Shown: one piece after another, positions 8,464-8,561 of the stretch
Numbering within the stretch: the stretch's first letter is position 1
Layout of the letters: each line of letters starts with the position of its first letter
DNA from: Phyllobacteriaceae bacterium UBA1059
GTDB lineage: Bacteria; Pseudomonadota; Alphaproteobacteria; Rhizobiales; Rhizobiaceae
Assembly: GCA_002316345.1 (NCBI GenBank)
Contig: DCDI01000197.1
Location: forward strand, 320-8,880
Direction: 5' to 3'
Length of the DNA stretch: 8,561 nt
Translations under genes and position numbers: made by a program
The notes under the pieces: generated by a model
What the model saw: only the letters and a program-made list of their open reading frames with translations
Databases searched by the model: none
What the model was told of the DNA's origin: nothing

Positions 8464-8484
8464 AAGCATTCCACGCCAATGCTT
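8464..8484 (+). repeat. Perfect 7-bp inverted repeat just before dusB
   Basis: AAGCATT (8464-8470) and AATGCTT (8478-8484) are perfect inverted repeats with a CCACGCC loop, followed by GGTTTTTG. The structure ends 11 nt before the dusB ATG and may affect ribosome access or act as a weak attenuator. The stem is AT-rich and the T-run short, so a terminator is not called. Confidence 0.5.
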
Positions 8485-8495
8485 GGTTTTTGAGC

Positions 8496-8561
8496 ATGAC
8501 CGAGTTGAACATTCTAACGGTACCTCTCACGATCGGCTCGGCGATCGTGCGCAATCGCGTC
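8496..8561 (+). CDS. dusB: tRNA-dihydrouridine synthase, N-terminus only (cut by window edge)
   Basis: Only 22 codons are visible. They start at the ATG at 8496 and read MTELNILTVPL then TIGSAIVRNRV. The pattern of a hydrophobic Leu/Pro segment, then xIGxxxxRNRV, matches the N-terminus of alphaproteobacterial DusB (NifR3), where it leads into VLAPMSGVTD. DusB is the flavoenzyme that reduces uridine to dihydrouridine in the tRNA D-loop. The identification rests on this short match plus position: ispDF is commonly divergent from dusB-ntrB-ntrC in rhizobia, and an NtrC-type operator lies upstream. No Shine-Dalgarno is evident. The frame is open for some distance upstream of the ATG, so the exact start is uncertain. 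Confidence 0.75.
   Translation, partial: MTELNILTVPLTIGSAIVRNRV

Larger units (their letters stand above)
8349..8495. promoter_or_regulatory. Divergent promoter region between ispDF and dusB
   Basis: This 147-bp gene-free region serves two divergent genes. It contains an NtrC-type dyad (8407-8429), a hairpin (8464-8484) and only a weak sigma-70-like pair toward dusB: TTGCGA (8433-8438), 17 nt, TAAAGA (8456-8461). No clear promoter was found toward ispDF. Confidence 0.6.

Noticed and set aside
8349..8474. In-frame N-terminal extension of IspDF (42 residues)
   Set aside because: The residues are Cys/Trp-rich, unlike IspD N-termini, and cover the operator region; the ATG at 8348 abuts the conserved fold.

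Overview
The window is ordinary chromosomal core sequence from an alphaproteobacterium, most likely of the order Hyphomicrobiales (Rhizobiales). The GC-rich codon use, the fused ispDF gene, the rhizobial-type pyruvate dehydrogenase proteins and the gene order (pdhB, pdhC, SGNH esterase, lpdA, YeaQ-type membrane protein, lipA, coq10/ratA, then cinA and ispDF on the other strand, then dusB) all fit this group. From memory the same order occurs in Sinorhizobium and Agrobacterium relatives. Genus cannot be told from the sequence. I see no mobile element, CRISPR array, RNA gene, broken gene or defence island.

Bases 1-4695 (+ strand) hold the pyruvate dehydrogenase cluster: the 3' part of pdhB (E1 beta, cut by the window edge), pdhC (E2, lipoyl plus peripheral-subunit-binding plus catalytic domains), a 212-residue SGNH/GDSL esterase of the MsAcT type, and lpdA (E3). 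The spacing is tight (10, 6 and 10 nt), so they are probably one operon. A 139-nt gap follows. It contains a near-consensus EcfG general-stress promoter and a long hairpin, then a small three-helix GlsB/YeaQ/YmgE membrane protein and a clear intrinsic terminator. lipA (lipoyl synthase) and a Coq10/RatA START-domain gene come next, overlapping by one base. LipA makes the cofactor that PdhC (and probably PdhB) carries, so the region joins the PDH complex to its cofactor supply.

Bases 6667-8348 (- strand) hold ispDF (MEP isoprenoid pathway) followed by cinA/pncC, overlapping by ATGA. cinA converges on the Coq10/RatA gene with one base between the stop codons. The 147-bp divergent region 8349-8495 separates ispDF from the start of dusB (22 codons visible). 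In rhizobia dusB (nifR3/orf1) is usually followed by ntrBC. This region contains a 23-bp dyad that matches the NtrC operator consensus (TGCAC-A-N5-GGTGCA) and fits NtrC autoregulation of a dusB-ntrBC operon.

Nothing here looks like a new multi-gene system. The signals worth following are regulatory: the EcfG promoter with its overlapping hairpin, and the NtrC-type operator shared by ispDF and dusB.
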